Shown: piece after piece, positions 26,748 through 34,367 of the stretch | Numbering within the stretch: the first letter of the stretch is position 1 | How the letters are laid out: the number at the start of each line of letters is the position of its first letter | Assembly: GCF_037963765.1 (NCBI RefSeq) | Contig: NZ_CP150166.1 | Location: 1,090,001-1,154,000, forward strand | Direction of reading: 5' to 3' | Length of the DNA: 64,000 nucleotides | Origin: Sporosarcina sp. FSL W8-0480 | Lineage (GTDB): Bacteria > Bacillota > Bacilli > Bacillales_A > Planococcaceae | Program-made: the position numbers and the translations under genes | Notes under the pieces: generated by a model | The model's database searches: none | Told to the model about the DNA's origin: nothing | What the model saw: the letters and a program-made list of their open reading frames with translations, nothing else

Positions 26748-26975
26748 AAGCTGAGGCATTTATTAGTCAGGAGTCATATTGAAGAAGGAATGATAATTCA
26801 GCGTGCTGGTAAAAGTGCAGTAGTTATTCGGATTGAAGTTCCTAAAATTAACCCTCATAAGTTCTATGAAGAGTTACAAGATGATGTTTATATGACACAG
26901 GATTCCGCAAAGAGACTTTTAGATTGGTTTCAATTGAATTCAAGTTTATGGGCTTCTTTCAATTCTCTTTTTTAA
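26748..26975 (+). pseudogene. Short frame, possible gene remnant
   Basis: The frame from a CTG at about 26750, or an ATG at 26790, to a TAA at 26975 gives 61 to 74 residues. They include IQRAGKSAVVIRIEVPKINP and QDSAKRLLDWFQLNSSLW. No start has a well-spaced ribosome binding site. The same phase upstream (26555-26720) also reads protein-like (LLKGWEIYQPVIHIFQCLNL) before two stops. This looks like one decayed gene; function unknown. Confidence 0.3.
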
Positions 26976-26992
26976 ATTTTCATTTTAGGATT

Positions 26993-27026
26993 GGCAGTGT
27001 TCAGAATGAATTCTGAACGCCTTTTC
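26993..27026 (+). terminator. Intrinsic terminator
   Basis: A palindromic stem GTTCAGAA / TTCTGAAC with a 4-base loop, extended by GGC...GCC, is followed by TTTT. Confidence 0.65.
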
Positions 27027-27158
27027 CAATTTGTCAGCAAGGAGTAAAGTTCTGATGATGTCAGACAGGGTAGAACCGATTTTGACTTCCAGAAGTGTTG
27101 ACAATGTTGTTTAATAGTCTTAGTAGTTAAGTAATTTAATATTGAAAGGAGATTTATT

Positions 27159-28055
27159 ATGAACCAAGCAAATATTCAAATTATGAATAATAATTATGCA
27201 GGCGGAGTAGCAACTTCATTATGGCAATATTTCGAAGGAGATTTTATTAGAGAAGTAACTGAACGATACGAGGCAAAAATACCAACGGGATTGTCGAACT
27301 TAGATTTTGTTCTCAATGGCGGAATATCGTCAGAACTGTATACTGTAATTGGCAAAATAGGTGATGAACGTAGTGCCTTCTTCAGCTATTTGGCTGAGCA
27401 GTTTGCATTGAATGGTTACGATGTATTGTATATAAGCCACAATGATACAGCAAACAGCATTTTACAAATGATACTTGCAAGGCATGATTACAAATTATTT
27501 AGAGACAAATCCCCGCACATTCCTGCAATAATAAGCAAGCTCTCTTCTTCTCCTCAAATTCTTCAGGAGTATCAATCAAATTTGTACCCGATCCTAACTA
27601 AAATTCACGTTGAAAGTTGCAAGTTGGTTGACACCGATTTATTGGTGGAAAGAATAATATCGTTTAAAAAGACAAACCAAAAGGTTGCAGTTCTTATAGA
27701 TGAGAAAGTTCCATCGTATTATCAGAGCAATATTGATCGTATCGGGTATCAACAGCATTTAAGAACAATAAACAAAATAGCAAGGGAATACGAAACCCCC
27801 ATTCTCATGAATGTAACTTTAACTAAAGGCGACTTTGAAAGAATAACTGCAGGATTTAGTACGGCCGCTGAAATTGAAGCAAATGTAGATAATCTCATCC
27901 TGTTTAGCAAACATTCGTCTGCTGACAATGAACTCCAATCAACAATTAACCCTTATTTAATGGAATTAATTATCCGCAGTAATTTATCCCCTTATCCAAC
28001 CCAAATAGCCCATCAAATTTACCACCCAAATCATTTTTATCTCCAAGATGCCTGA
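27159..28055 (+). CDS. DnaB/RecA-fold ATPase-like protein, degenerate Walker A
   Basis: This 298-residue protein is built like the RecA core of DnaB helicases. IPTGLSNLDFVLNGGISSEL near residue 41 matches the usual lead-in IPTGxxxLDxxLGGGLxxG. It is followed by YTVIGKIGDERSAFFSYLAE and a strand-helix DVLYISHND near 92. The phosphate-binding loop reads GKIGDERS, lacking the Gly-Lys-Ser/Thr. The Walker B position near 178 (VAVLIDEKVP) keeps an Asp. ATP hydrolysis is doubtful. The ATG has AAAGGAG upstream. Two S23-like four-helix-bundle genes follow closely and are likely co-transcribed. The role is unknown: a helicase-like scaffold or an inactivated helicase loader. Confidence 0.6.
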   Translation: MNQANIQIMNNNYAGGVATSLWQYFEGDFIREVTERYEAKIPTGLSNLDFVLNGGISSELYTVIGKIGDERSAFFSYLAEQFALNGYDVLYISHNDTANSILQMILARHDYKLFRDKSPHIPAIISKLSSSPQILQEYQSNLYPILTKIHVESCKLVDTDLLVERIISFKKTNQKVAVLIDEKVPSYYQSNIDRIGYQQHLRTINKIAREYETPILMNVTLTKGDFERITAGFSTAAEIEANVDNLILFSKHSSADNELQSTINPYLMELIIRSNLSPYPTQIAHQIYHPNHFYLQDA

Positions 28056-28088
28056 ATCAAATTAAATAAATAAGGAGTGAGAAATATT

Positions 28089-28484
28089 ATGGCGGAAAAG
28101 AAACAGTTTATTGGTGACTTTAGAGAGTTAGAAGTGTATAAAAAGGCACTCATTTTTAGCAACAAGATTTACAAGATTGTTGAAAAGTTCCCAGCTTATG
28201 AGCGGAACAACTTGGTTGAACAGTTACGTAGAGCCAGCTCCAGTTGCTACGGAAACATCGCAGAGGGAAATGCAAATTATTATTATCGTAAGGAATATGA
28301 CAGATTGAACACCAGCATCGGGAGTATTGCTGAATGTCGAGCTTACCTCGATATGGCAGTTATGCAGAGGTATATATCAAATGCGACCTATGAAAACTTG
28401 GATAAAGAAGCAGAAGAAGTATTCAGGATGCTCATTGCCATGATTAATAGAATAGAAAAAATTCTCAAGGGAGAAGCATCTTAA
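28089..28484 (+). CDS. Four-helix-bundle protein (S23/Avd-like), copy A
   Basis: This 131-residue protein matches the four-helix-bundle family first named for the 23S rRNA intervening-sequence protein, which also includes the Avd factor of diversity-generating retroelements. The signature is clear: FRELEVYKKALIFSNKIYKI, then LVEQLRRASSSCYGNIAEGN near residue 52 and EYDRLNTSIGSIAECRAYL near 75. The start is the ATG at 28089, 11 bp after AAGGAG. No reverse transcriptase or variable repeat lies nearby. The TAA stop overlaps the next ATG by one base. Confidence 0.8.
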   Translation: MAEKKQFIGDFRELEVYKKALIFSNKIYKIVEKFPAYERNNLVEQLRRASSSCYGNIAEGNANYYYRKEYDRLNTSIGSIAECRAYLDMAVMQRYISNATYENLDKEAEEVFRMLIAMINRIEKILKGEAS

Positions 28485-28852
28485 TGTGGGTTCCAAATTT
28501 CCGAAAAAATGCATTGTATCAACGTTCACTGGATCTTTTTCATGAAGTGTACCGCACGATTGAGGAAGATGGAGAAAAGTTAGATAAAAAAGAAGCAATG
28601 ATTTTGCGTAATAGGGTCCTACGAATCACGAAAAAAATAACCCAGGCTATTGTTCAACAGAATATGAAGATGAAATATAAAAGATTGAATGAATCAAAGA
28701 ATGAACTTGAAAATCTTCTAAATCAGATTTATCAGCTTTGTAATATTAAAATGATTGGTGAGTGGAATGGATTTATCATTGATTATTATGCAGATCAAGT
28801 TATGAAATTGCTAAATTATTACTTTGGTAAATATAAGGAGATAAAATCTTAA
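28484..28852 (+). CDS. Four-helix-bundle-like protein, copy B
   Basis: This 122-residue helical protein is translationally coupled to the previous gene through TAATG. FRKNALYQRSLDLFHEVYRT at the start and LRNRVLRITKKITQAIVQQN near residue 46 align by eye with the helices of copy A. It also has the closing helices of a four-helix bundle. The characteristic SS.YGNIAEG motif is lost. It is probably a diverged paralogue that pairs with copy A, perhaps as a hetero-oligomer; this is inference. Confidence 0.6.
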   Translation: MWVPNFRKNALYQRSLDLFHEVYRTIEEDGEKLDKKEAMILRNRVLRITKKITQAIVQQNMKMKYKRLNESKNELENLLNQIYQLCNIKMIGEWNGFIIDYYADQVMKLLNYYFGKYKEIKS

Positions 28853-28967
28853 CCTAAATACTATATTTTAATCAGAGTATGATTTGCTCCATTTACCTGC
28901 AACTTTCATAAATCATCTCTAAAAATTATTTTGACTTAAACATTAAAATAGTTTACTCTTGAAAAGG

Positions 28968-29066
28968 TATAATTTATTAGGAAAGTGCTTTATTGCTTAG
29001 CGATATGTGGGGGTTTTAAAAAAACTCCAATATATTGTTTATAAGCAATGAGGCACTTTTTTATTT
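28968..29066 (+). promoter_or_regulatory. Leader RNA with long terminator stem
   Basis: TATAAT at 28968-28973 is followed by a 17-bp stem with two G-U pairs: AAGTGCTTTATTGCTTA at 28983-28999 pairs with TAAGCAATGAGGCACTT at 29042-29058. A run of Ts comes next. Inside the loop sits a second hairpin, GGGGTTTT/AAAACTCC. The terminator ends about 25 bp before the start of the next gene, so it would attenuate it. The same layout precedes the recombinase gene at 32628. Confidence 0.6.
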
Positions 29067-29088
29067 TATATTGAAAGGAAGCTTGAGC

Positions 29089-29577
29089 GTGGATAATAGA
29101 TATAAAGTTAATTTGATAGTAAATGAATTGGAAGAATCACCTTGGAAGGTAGAAGTAGATTTAGCTTTTTATTTTTTGAGTGAAGGGTATTATTGGGATT
29201 TTTTACAACGAAAGTTTAGCGTATCAAGATTAAAAATACGACGTGGGTCGACAAAGCTTTCTGAGGAAGAAATAGAACATTATAAATATTCGACACTTAC
29301 AGGATTAACCCTAAAAATCTTAAATAACAAAGAATTCATTTTAATATTTAATGATTCTACGGAATTAATTGGAGGGATTACACCCGAAACACTAAGAAAG
29401 TATAATGTAGAAAAACTGAGCGATCTGTTCCGAGTAGGAGAAAGATGGTTTTTAGGAGAAAATGGAATTTATAGAGTTCATTTTACACACTTTGATAATA
29501 ATTCGACCAACAAAAAAAGAAAAATACAATATTTTTCATGTTTCATTACAAACGTTATTTATGATACTAATATCTAA
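29089..29577 (+). CDS. Hypothetical protein behind attenuator leader
   Basis: A 162-residue protein starts at the GTG at 29089, 7 bp after AAAGGAAG. The frame continues upstream into the leader hairpin, but that part has no ribosome binding site. It alternates charged and aromatic stretches (EESPWKVEVDLAFYFLSEGY near residue 14, then YKYSTLTGLTLKILN near 67) and looks like a mainly beta, cytoplasmic protein. No signal peptide, membrane segment or known motif is seen. It is monocistronic, lying between the S23-like genes and the lincosamide resistance locus. Confidence 0.55.
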   Translation: MDNRYKVNLIVNELEESPWKVEVDLAFYFLSEGYYWDFLQRKFSVSRLKIRRGSTKLSEEEIEHYKYSTLTGLTLKILNNKEFILIFNDSTELIGGITPETLRKYNVEKLSDLFRVGERWFLGENGIYRVHFTHFDNNSTNKKRKIQYFSCFITNVIYDTNI

Positions 29578-29835
29578 TTTTCAAATCGAAAATTTGGGTG
29601 TATAGAATAAACTACTCTCTTTATTTATTATTATATTTTGGATAGTTATACTCGATTTAACATTGTAACCGCAACGATTTTTACATGTGTGCTTAGATTT
29701 ACCTACTGTGTGTATTAAAGTGTTACGAATGTAAGAATCCAATGAGATTTGTGTTGCTAAAGAATTGTTCCTGTATTTAAAAATTAATTTAGCATTATAT
29801 GTTACAATAGTTTTAAAGATTGTGAATCATTGTTC

Positions 29836-29873
29836 TTAAACTAACGGGGCAGGATAGTTTAAGTGTATTTTTT
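29836..29873 (+). terminator. Hairpin with T-run in intergenic region
   Basis: A perfect 8-bp stem TTAAACTA/TAGTTTAA around ACGGGGCAGGA is followed by GTGTATTTTTT. An outer pair TTGTGAA/TTCACAA can extend it. It lies in the 29578-29940 gap, which has no gene. It could be a terminator of a short transcript started near a TACAAT at about 29810. Confidence 0.5.
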
Positions 29874-29955
29874 CACAATATGTATTTTTGATTGTTAGTT
29901 ACTACAACTTGCATCTTGAACTTTGAAGCGTTAAAATTAATATACTATTAATCGA

Positions 29956-30166
29956 AAGGAGAGATGGGTGGACAATGAAGAACTAATCTGATTTTTAACA
30001 ATTGAAATAGTATATTTCATTTTAAAAACTTAGGATTAGTCTGCCCATTTTTCCATATACTAAATAGATGTAAGACGGAATAGCTAAAAAGGCTAAATCG
30101 TTTTATTTGAGTATCGTAAAAAGTTAAATGACTAATCCTTCCAACATTATTTGGGAGGATTTTTTG
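29956..30166 (+). promoter_or_regulatory. Attenuator leader of the lincosamide resistance gene
   Basis: AAGGAG at 29956-29961 serves a 7-codon uORF starting GTG at 29968 (MDNEELI). A nested ATG AAG AAC TAA is at 29975. The uORF region (ATGGGTGGAC and ACTAATC) pairs with GGATTAGTCTGCCCAT at 30033-30048, which is followed by Ts: terminator 1. GACTAATCC at 30130 can compete for GGATTAGTC and also enters terminator 2 (AATCCTTCC/GGGAGGATT with six Ts, 30134-30166). Ribosome stalling on the uORF by lincosamides would free the structure. This is the standard design of drug-induced transcription attenuation and is inferred here. Confidence 0.65.
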
Positions 30167-30203
30167 TTCTCCCTGAATCAAAATAAAGGAAGAAGGAATC
30201 GAA

Positions 30204-31007
30204 TTGTTAAAACAAAAGGAACTAATGGCAAGGGTTAAGGAACTTGTCGAGTTAGATGAACGAATATCTGCTTGTATGATGTATGGCTCTTTTACAAAAG
30301 GAGAGGGAGATCAATACTCTGATATAGAATATTATGTTTTTCTAAAAGGTGATACAATTTCCACCTTTGATTCAGCAAAATGGCTAAATGAAGTCGCTTC
30401 CTACACTTTACTCTATCAAAATGAGTACGGTACGGAAGTAGTTATTTTTGAAAATCTAATACGTGGTGAATTTCATTTCCTTTCCGAAAACGAAATGAAT
30501 ATTATTCCTTCATTCAAAGAATCAGGCTACATTCCTGACATAAAAGCAATGTTTATTTATGATGAAACAGGACAATTAGAATTGTATTTATCAGAGTTGG
30601 AAGGTCCGGGACCAAATAGACTTACAGAAGAAAACGTAAATTTTTTATTGAATAATTTTTCCAACCTATGGTTAATGGGTATTAATGTTCTTAAAAGAGG
30701 GGAAAATGCACGTTCACTGGAACTTTTATCTCAATTACAAAAAAATATACTACAACTCATTCGAATTGCTGAAGAAAATGCCGATAATTGGTTTAATATG
30801 ACAAAGAATCTTGAAAAAGAAATTAGTCCTGAAAACTATGAAAAGTTTAAAAAGACTACTGCCCGATTAAATGAATTAGAACTATATGAAGCCTATAAGA
30901 ACTCTTTGCTTCTCGTTATGGAACTTCGAAATCTCGTTGAAAAACAATATCAGTTAACCGTTAGCAATGATTTTTTCGAAAAACTGTTACATTATATGAA
31001 TGAATAG
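30204..31007 (+). CDS. lnu: Lincosamide nucleotidyltransferase, Lnu(B)/Lnu(F) family
   Basis: This enzyme adenylylates lincomycin and clindamycin and so inactivates them in the cytoplasm. The 267-residue length equals that of Lnu(B). The nucleotidyltransferase signature is MMYGSFTKGEGDQYSDIEYY near residue 25, with the Gly-Ser and the two metal-binding acids. NEYGTEVVIFENLIRGEFHF near 74 and IPSFKESGYIPD near 104 also match Lnu(B) as I remember it, with moderate divergence along the protein. The TTG start follows GAAGGA. Two tandem terminators upstream form an inducible leader. A strong terminator follows at 31068-31095. It is probably functional resistance. Confidence 0.88.
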   Translation: MLKQKELMARVKELVELDERISACMMYGSFTKGEGDQYSDIEYYVFLKGDTISTFDSAKWLNEVASYTLLYQNEYGTEVVIFENLIRGEFHFLSENEMNIIPSFKESGYIPDIKAMFIYDETGQLELYLSELEGPGPNRLTEENVNFLLNNFSNLWLMGINVLKRGENARSLELLSQLQKNILQLIRIAEENADNWFNMTKNLEKEISPENYEKFKKTTARLNELELYEAYKNSLLLVMELRNLVEKQYQLTVSNDFFEKLLHYMNE

Positions 31008-31067
31008 AAAAAAACTTATTGTGCTAAAGGGTGCTTTAGTTTAATTAGGAAATTTATAGTTACGTAA

Positions 31068-31100
31068 AAACGCTCAGATTTTATTTCTGAGCGTTTGCTA
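31068..31100 (+). terminator. Intrinsic terminator of lnu
   Basis: An 11-bp stem AAACGCTCAGA / TCTGAGCGTTT with a 6-nt loop lies 60 bp after the lnu stop. Confidence 0.8.
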
Positions 31101-31151
31101 TTCATAATGTGAATCTGCTGGGAAAATGCTTGTTGAAAAGTATGTTTTCAC

Positions 31152-31177
31152 ATTATTATTATTATTATTATTATTAT
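31152..31177. repeat. (ATT)n trinucleotide tract
   Basis: Between eight and nine uninterrupted ATT units sit in the 31101-31450 gap. The rest of that gap shows no gene or structure that I can support. Confidence 0.85.
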
Positions 31178-31450
31178 GGATTTTTATCTCCGCATCGGAA
31201 CCCGTTATTAATTCAAACTCCTTTCTGCCCATCCATAATTATATAGAAATATATTAGATTACGAATATGGAAGTGAAGTAGTACAACATTAACGGGTACA
31301 TAATGTATTAAAAAATTCTTGTTGAATCAACTTAAAAAGTTATGTATAAAGTTAAGAGTAGCTTATTTACTTTCAAAGGGACATCAACCTGCATTCTTAC
31401 GTCTGATCGAAAATAAAACTCTCTTCATAATTAAGAATTATGTTGCCAGG

Positions 31451-32386
31451 TTATTTTTCAAGATTTTGAAAGCTGTTGTTTCTTGTAAGTTTAGACATTG
31501 ATACTCCCAAATAAATAAAAAGTGCAATTAGCTCACTGAAAAATAAGATGAGCAAAAACCATTTGGTTGTAACGTCATTATAAGTATTTTCAGGGTATGG
31601 TAAAAGAACACTTGGATATGCAATCCCGACAATGCAGGAATAAATTAGAACCCATAAACCACCCCACAAACCACCCCACAAACCACTTGGTTTTCCATAA
31701 TCGCCAAGTATTTTCTTTTGTTCAAGTTTCCTTACTTTTAGGGTTTGAACTTCATTTCTAAGCATATTTCTTTCTTTAATTCTATCCCTAAAAAGTTGCT
31801 GGGAGAATGTACTGGTACTCTTTAAAATATTGCGATGATCTATAGCAGGTAACTTTACATTTATTCCAAATAAACTGTTAGTAGGCTCATCAGGAAACGA
31901 ATTCCAAATTGTTTTATAGACTAATTCATGCAAATCCTTTTTTCCTTCAATTATTATGTTGTTATCCTGCATGAGTTCATTCAAATTGTTGGGAAGTACA
32001 TAATGTTCATCAGTTTCCTCAATTAATTTAAAAATTTCATCCCTAATAGAGAATAATTCTTCAATGTAAGGTTCTAAAATTTCAGGAGTTAAATCGCTTG
32101 AATCATCTTCATCAAGAATTTCTTGAATACTTTTTTCCTCTATTATAATTTCTTCGCAATAGTCATTTATAAAATCTTCAATTTCTTCTTCAATAAAGTC
32201 CTTTTCAATTTGCTCTAACATTTTTTGTTTGGTACTTAAATCGTTATTTATTTCTTTTAATCTTCTTTCTATTGCACTTCTTTCACCTGATAATGTGATA
32301 ACTCTACTCACTAAAAATCCACCTATAATTGCGACAAGTGCAGATGTTGCTGTAATAATGGTAGAGATAAGACCGTTTAAATCCAT
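31451..32386 (-). CDS. Membrane protein with coiled-coil cytoplasmic region
   Basis: This 311-residue protein starts at the ATG at 32386 after AAAGGAGCG. An N-terminal membrane helix (ISTIITATSALVAIIGGFLV) is followed by an acidic coiled coil of about 70 residues (ERRLKEINNDLSTKQKMLEQ). A helical soluble region follows, then two C-terminal membrane helices near residues 235-300. A GLW-G repeat (GLWGGLWGGLW) just before the last helices comes from a tandem 15-bp repeat in the DNA, a likely slippage site. Function unknown. Architecture and island setting would suit a membrane-acting defence effector, without proof. Confidence 0.65.
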   Translation of the reverse strand: MDLNGLISTIITATSALVAIIGGFLVSRVITLSGERSAIERRLKEINNDLSTKQKMLEQIEKDFIEEEIEDFINDYCEEIIIEEKSIQEILDEDDSSDLTPEILEPYIEELFSIRDEIFKLIEETDEHYVLPNNLNELMQDNNIIIEGKKDLHELVYKTIWNSFPDEPTNSLFGINVKLPAIDHRNILKSTSTFSQQLFRDRIKERNMLRNEVQTLKVRKLEQKKILGDYGKPSGLWGGLWGGLWVLIYSCIVGIAYPSVLLPYPENTYNDVTTKWFLLILFFSELIALFIYLGVSMSKLTRNNSFQNLEK

Positions 32387-32465
32387 TACCTTCGCTCCTT
32401 TAAAAAATCATTCTTAAAATTATTGTACATTAATGTAAGATGTAAACGAAATTGAATGTTATTTC

Positions 32466-32597
32466 TTGTAAATAACGGAATTGTTACTATAATAGAGTTA
32501 TAGTAAATAAATTACGAATGACAGGCGTTATTGCTTGGGTATTTTTCTATCTTTTAAAAAAAGATAGAATTTTGCCTAAAAGCGATAACGCCTTTTT
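32466..32597 (+). promoter_or_regulatory. Promoter and attenuator leader of the recombinase-tns operon
   Basis: TTGTAA at 32466 and TATAAT at 32488, spaced 16 bp, form a promoter. The leader holds a 14-bp stem, AGGCGTTATTGCTT at 32523-32536 with AAGCGATAACGCCT at 32580-32593, followed by TTTTT. A nested hairpin, TTCTATCTTTT/AAAAGATAGAA, sits inside. It ends about 31 bp before the recombinase start. Read-through would be needed to express the downstream transposition genes. Confidence 0.65.
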
Positions 32598-32627
32598 GTG
32601 TGCCTAAAAAGGATGGAGGGAAAATAA

Positions 32628-33515
32628 ATGTTAGCGGAATTTATTCATGCGTTACAAGAGGAAGGGAATAGTGCATTAACAATTCAAGCCTATTCAAATG
32701 ATGTCAAGCAGTTTTTGGAATGGCTAAATGAAACCATTGGTTTTGAAACAGAAACGATTACAGAAACGGATCTTCGTGAGTACCGTCAATATTTGAACCT
32801 AATAAAGAAATTAAAAGTAACCAGTATTAATAGGAAGTTAAAAAGTATTGTCCAATTTCAACGTTTTCTTCATAAAAAAGGAATATGCAAGACTGAAGTT
32901 GAATTGCGAAAAGTTCTTTTGAAAAACAACATTGAACTGGATTACGAAGTGAAAATCGTTGAGAAGCAAGACCTTTATCGGCTGAAGCGAACTATTGAAG
33001 CGGAAGGAAATAAAAGAGATATCTTAATCTATTATTTACTTTTTGCAACAGGGGTTAGATGCAACGAGTTGGTTTCAATTGAAATTGATGATATCCATCT
33101 AACAGAACGAAATGGAAAAAATAATTATAGCTTTTTAGTTGTTCGAAATGGAAAAGGAAATAAGGTAAGAAAAGTAAATTTGAATGCCCAGGTTGTAATG
33201 GCAATCAGAGAATATTTAAAAGTTCGCCCCGATGTAGCATCAAATAATCTACTTCAAGGACAAAGAGGATCATTGACAAGACTTGCTATAAACAAAATTT
33301 TAGAAAAATACAGTAAGATGGCACAGCTTGAATACATTGTTTCTCCCCATATGGCGAGACACACATTTTGCTCAAGTCTTATTAAGGAAGGAAAGGTTGA
33401 CCCGAAAACAGTTGCAATATTAAGTGGTCATAGTTCTGTCGATACACTTTATCGGTTCTATGTAAATTCGAGTGCTGAAGATAAGCAGAATGCTGTGGAT
33501 AATCTACAAGTTTAA
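32628..33515 (+). CDS. Tyrosine recombinase, first gene of the tns operon
   Basis: This 295-residue site-specific recombinase of the XerC/D type has an N-terminal SAM-like core-binding domain: FIHALQEEGNSALTIQAYSN near residue 4, with TSINRKLKSIVQFQRFLHKK near 65. The catalytic set is complete. ATGVRCNELVSIEI near 140 gives Arg, HMARHTFCSSLI near 240 gives His-x-x-Arg, LSGHSSVDTLYRFYV near 264 gives His and Tyr. GGAGGG lies upstream of the ATG. tnsA follows after 24 bp. It is too small for a typical ICE integrase with an arm-binding domain, so a resolvase-like role acting on cointegrates is plausible. Confidence 0.88.
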   Translation: MLAEFIHALQEEGNSALTIQAYSNDVKQFLEWLNETIGFETETITETDLREYRQYLNLIKKLKVTSINRKLKSIVQFQRFLHKKGICKTEVELRKVLLKNNIELDYEVKIVEKQDLYRLKRTIEAEGNKRDILIYYLLFATGVRCNELVSIEIDDIHLTERNGKNNYSFLVVRNGKGNKVRKVNLNAQVVMAIREYLKVRPDVASNNLLQGQRGSLTRLAINKILEKYSKMAQLEYIVSPHMARHTFCSSLIKEGKVDPKTVAILSGHSSVDTLYRFYVNSSAEDKQNAVDNLQV

Positions 33516-33539
33516 CGAAAGGAGTCTGATCTGAGCTTT

Positions 33540-34367
33540 ATGGAGGTTTCTTCATATTACAAGTCGAATGTGAAAATCTTAAAATACTTAAAAGAAGGTA
33601 GGGGGCAAGGAATTGGGGCAGATTATCTTCCTTGGACAATGACTCATGATTATTCATCTTTGGGTAGAGCTACACGTTTAAAAGGGATAAAAATTCCTCG
33701 AATATTTCATTTACAGTCGGATATACAGTACAGGGCTTTTTTACTCTTTGAGTATCAAACGAGTGTGATTGATATTCGAGAAACTTACCCGTTACTTGAC
33801 GTGATGGAAACGATTGAACACGACGATTTGAGATTTGATAAGTATCGAGATAAAGAAAGAAATGAACCCTACGTGATTACGACTAATTTTTTGCTGACGT
33901 TAAAAGATGAAGATGGCAACGAGAAATTTATTGCCCGAACTGTGAAAAACACGTCAGAACTAAAGAGGAAAATTACATGGGAGAAGCTTGAAATTGAAAG
34001 GCGATACTGGAGCGAAAAAGGAATTGAGTGGAAGGTAATAACTGAAAAGCAACTCCCCCGTCAACTGGCGAAAAACCTTGAGTGGATTAGAGAAACTTTG
34101 CTGGAAGGTAGCGGAGAGGAATTGGATAAAGAGGCATTATCTGCTTACTTGCTAAGTGAATTGTATAACCATGAAGATTTACCAGTTAGAAGCCTGTTAA
34201 AAATGTTTGATAAAAATGAGGGACTTCCAAATGGAACAGGGTTATTCCTTCTTCGCTATTTGATAGCAAAAAAAGAGTTGCGAATAAATCTGAACCAAAA
34301 GATAGACATATCTCTACCAGTTAAGAACCTAACCTTAAAGGGAATGGAGGCATATGAATGGAGTTAA
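33540..34367 (+). CDS. tnsA: TnsA-like transposon endonuclease, Asp-to-Asn at active site
   Basis: TnsA cuts the 5' ends of Tn7-type elements, so TnsA plus TnsB gives cut-and-paste movement. The 275-residue protein has the family order: E71 in FEYQTSVIDIRETYPLLD, then TTNFLLTLKDEDG near 114, then ARTVKNTSEL with K136. In Tn7 TnsA the catalytic residues are E63, D114 and K132, and the spacing here agrees. The expected Asp is Asn116 (AAT codon). The ATG at 33540 is 15 bp from AAGGAG; a CTG at 33531 is better placed. The end overlaps tnsB by 10 bp. A winged-helix C-terminal domain is likely. Confidence 0.85.
   Translation: MEVSSYYKSNVKILKYLKEGRGQGIGADYLPWTMTHDYSSLGRATRLKGIKIPRIFHLQSDIQYRAFLLFEYQTSVIDIRETYPLLDVMETIEHDDLRFDKYRDKERNEPYVITTNFLLTLKDEDGNEKFIARTVKNTSELKRKITWEKLEIERRYWSEKGIEWKVITEKQLPRQLAKNLEWIRETLLEGSGEELDKEALSAYLLSELYNHEDLPVRSLLKMFDKNEGLPNGTGLFLLRYLIAKKELRINLNQKIDISLPVKNLTLKGMEAYEWS

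Noticed and set aside
28089..28852. Diversity-generating retroelement (Avd-like genes)
   Set aside because: No reverse transcriptase, template repeat or variable repeat is found in the neighbourhood.
32628..33515. Integrase of the Tn916-like ICE
   Set aside because: It belongs to the tns operon on the plasmid DNA, on the other side of mini-element copy 2, and lacks the arm-binding N-terminal domain of ICE integrases.
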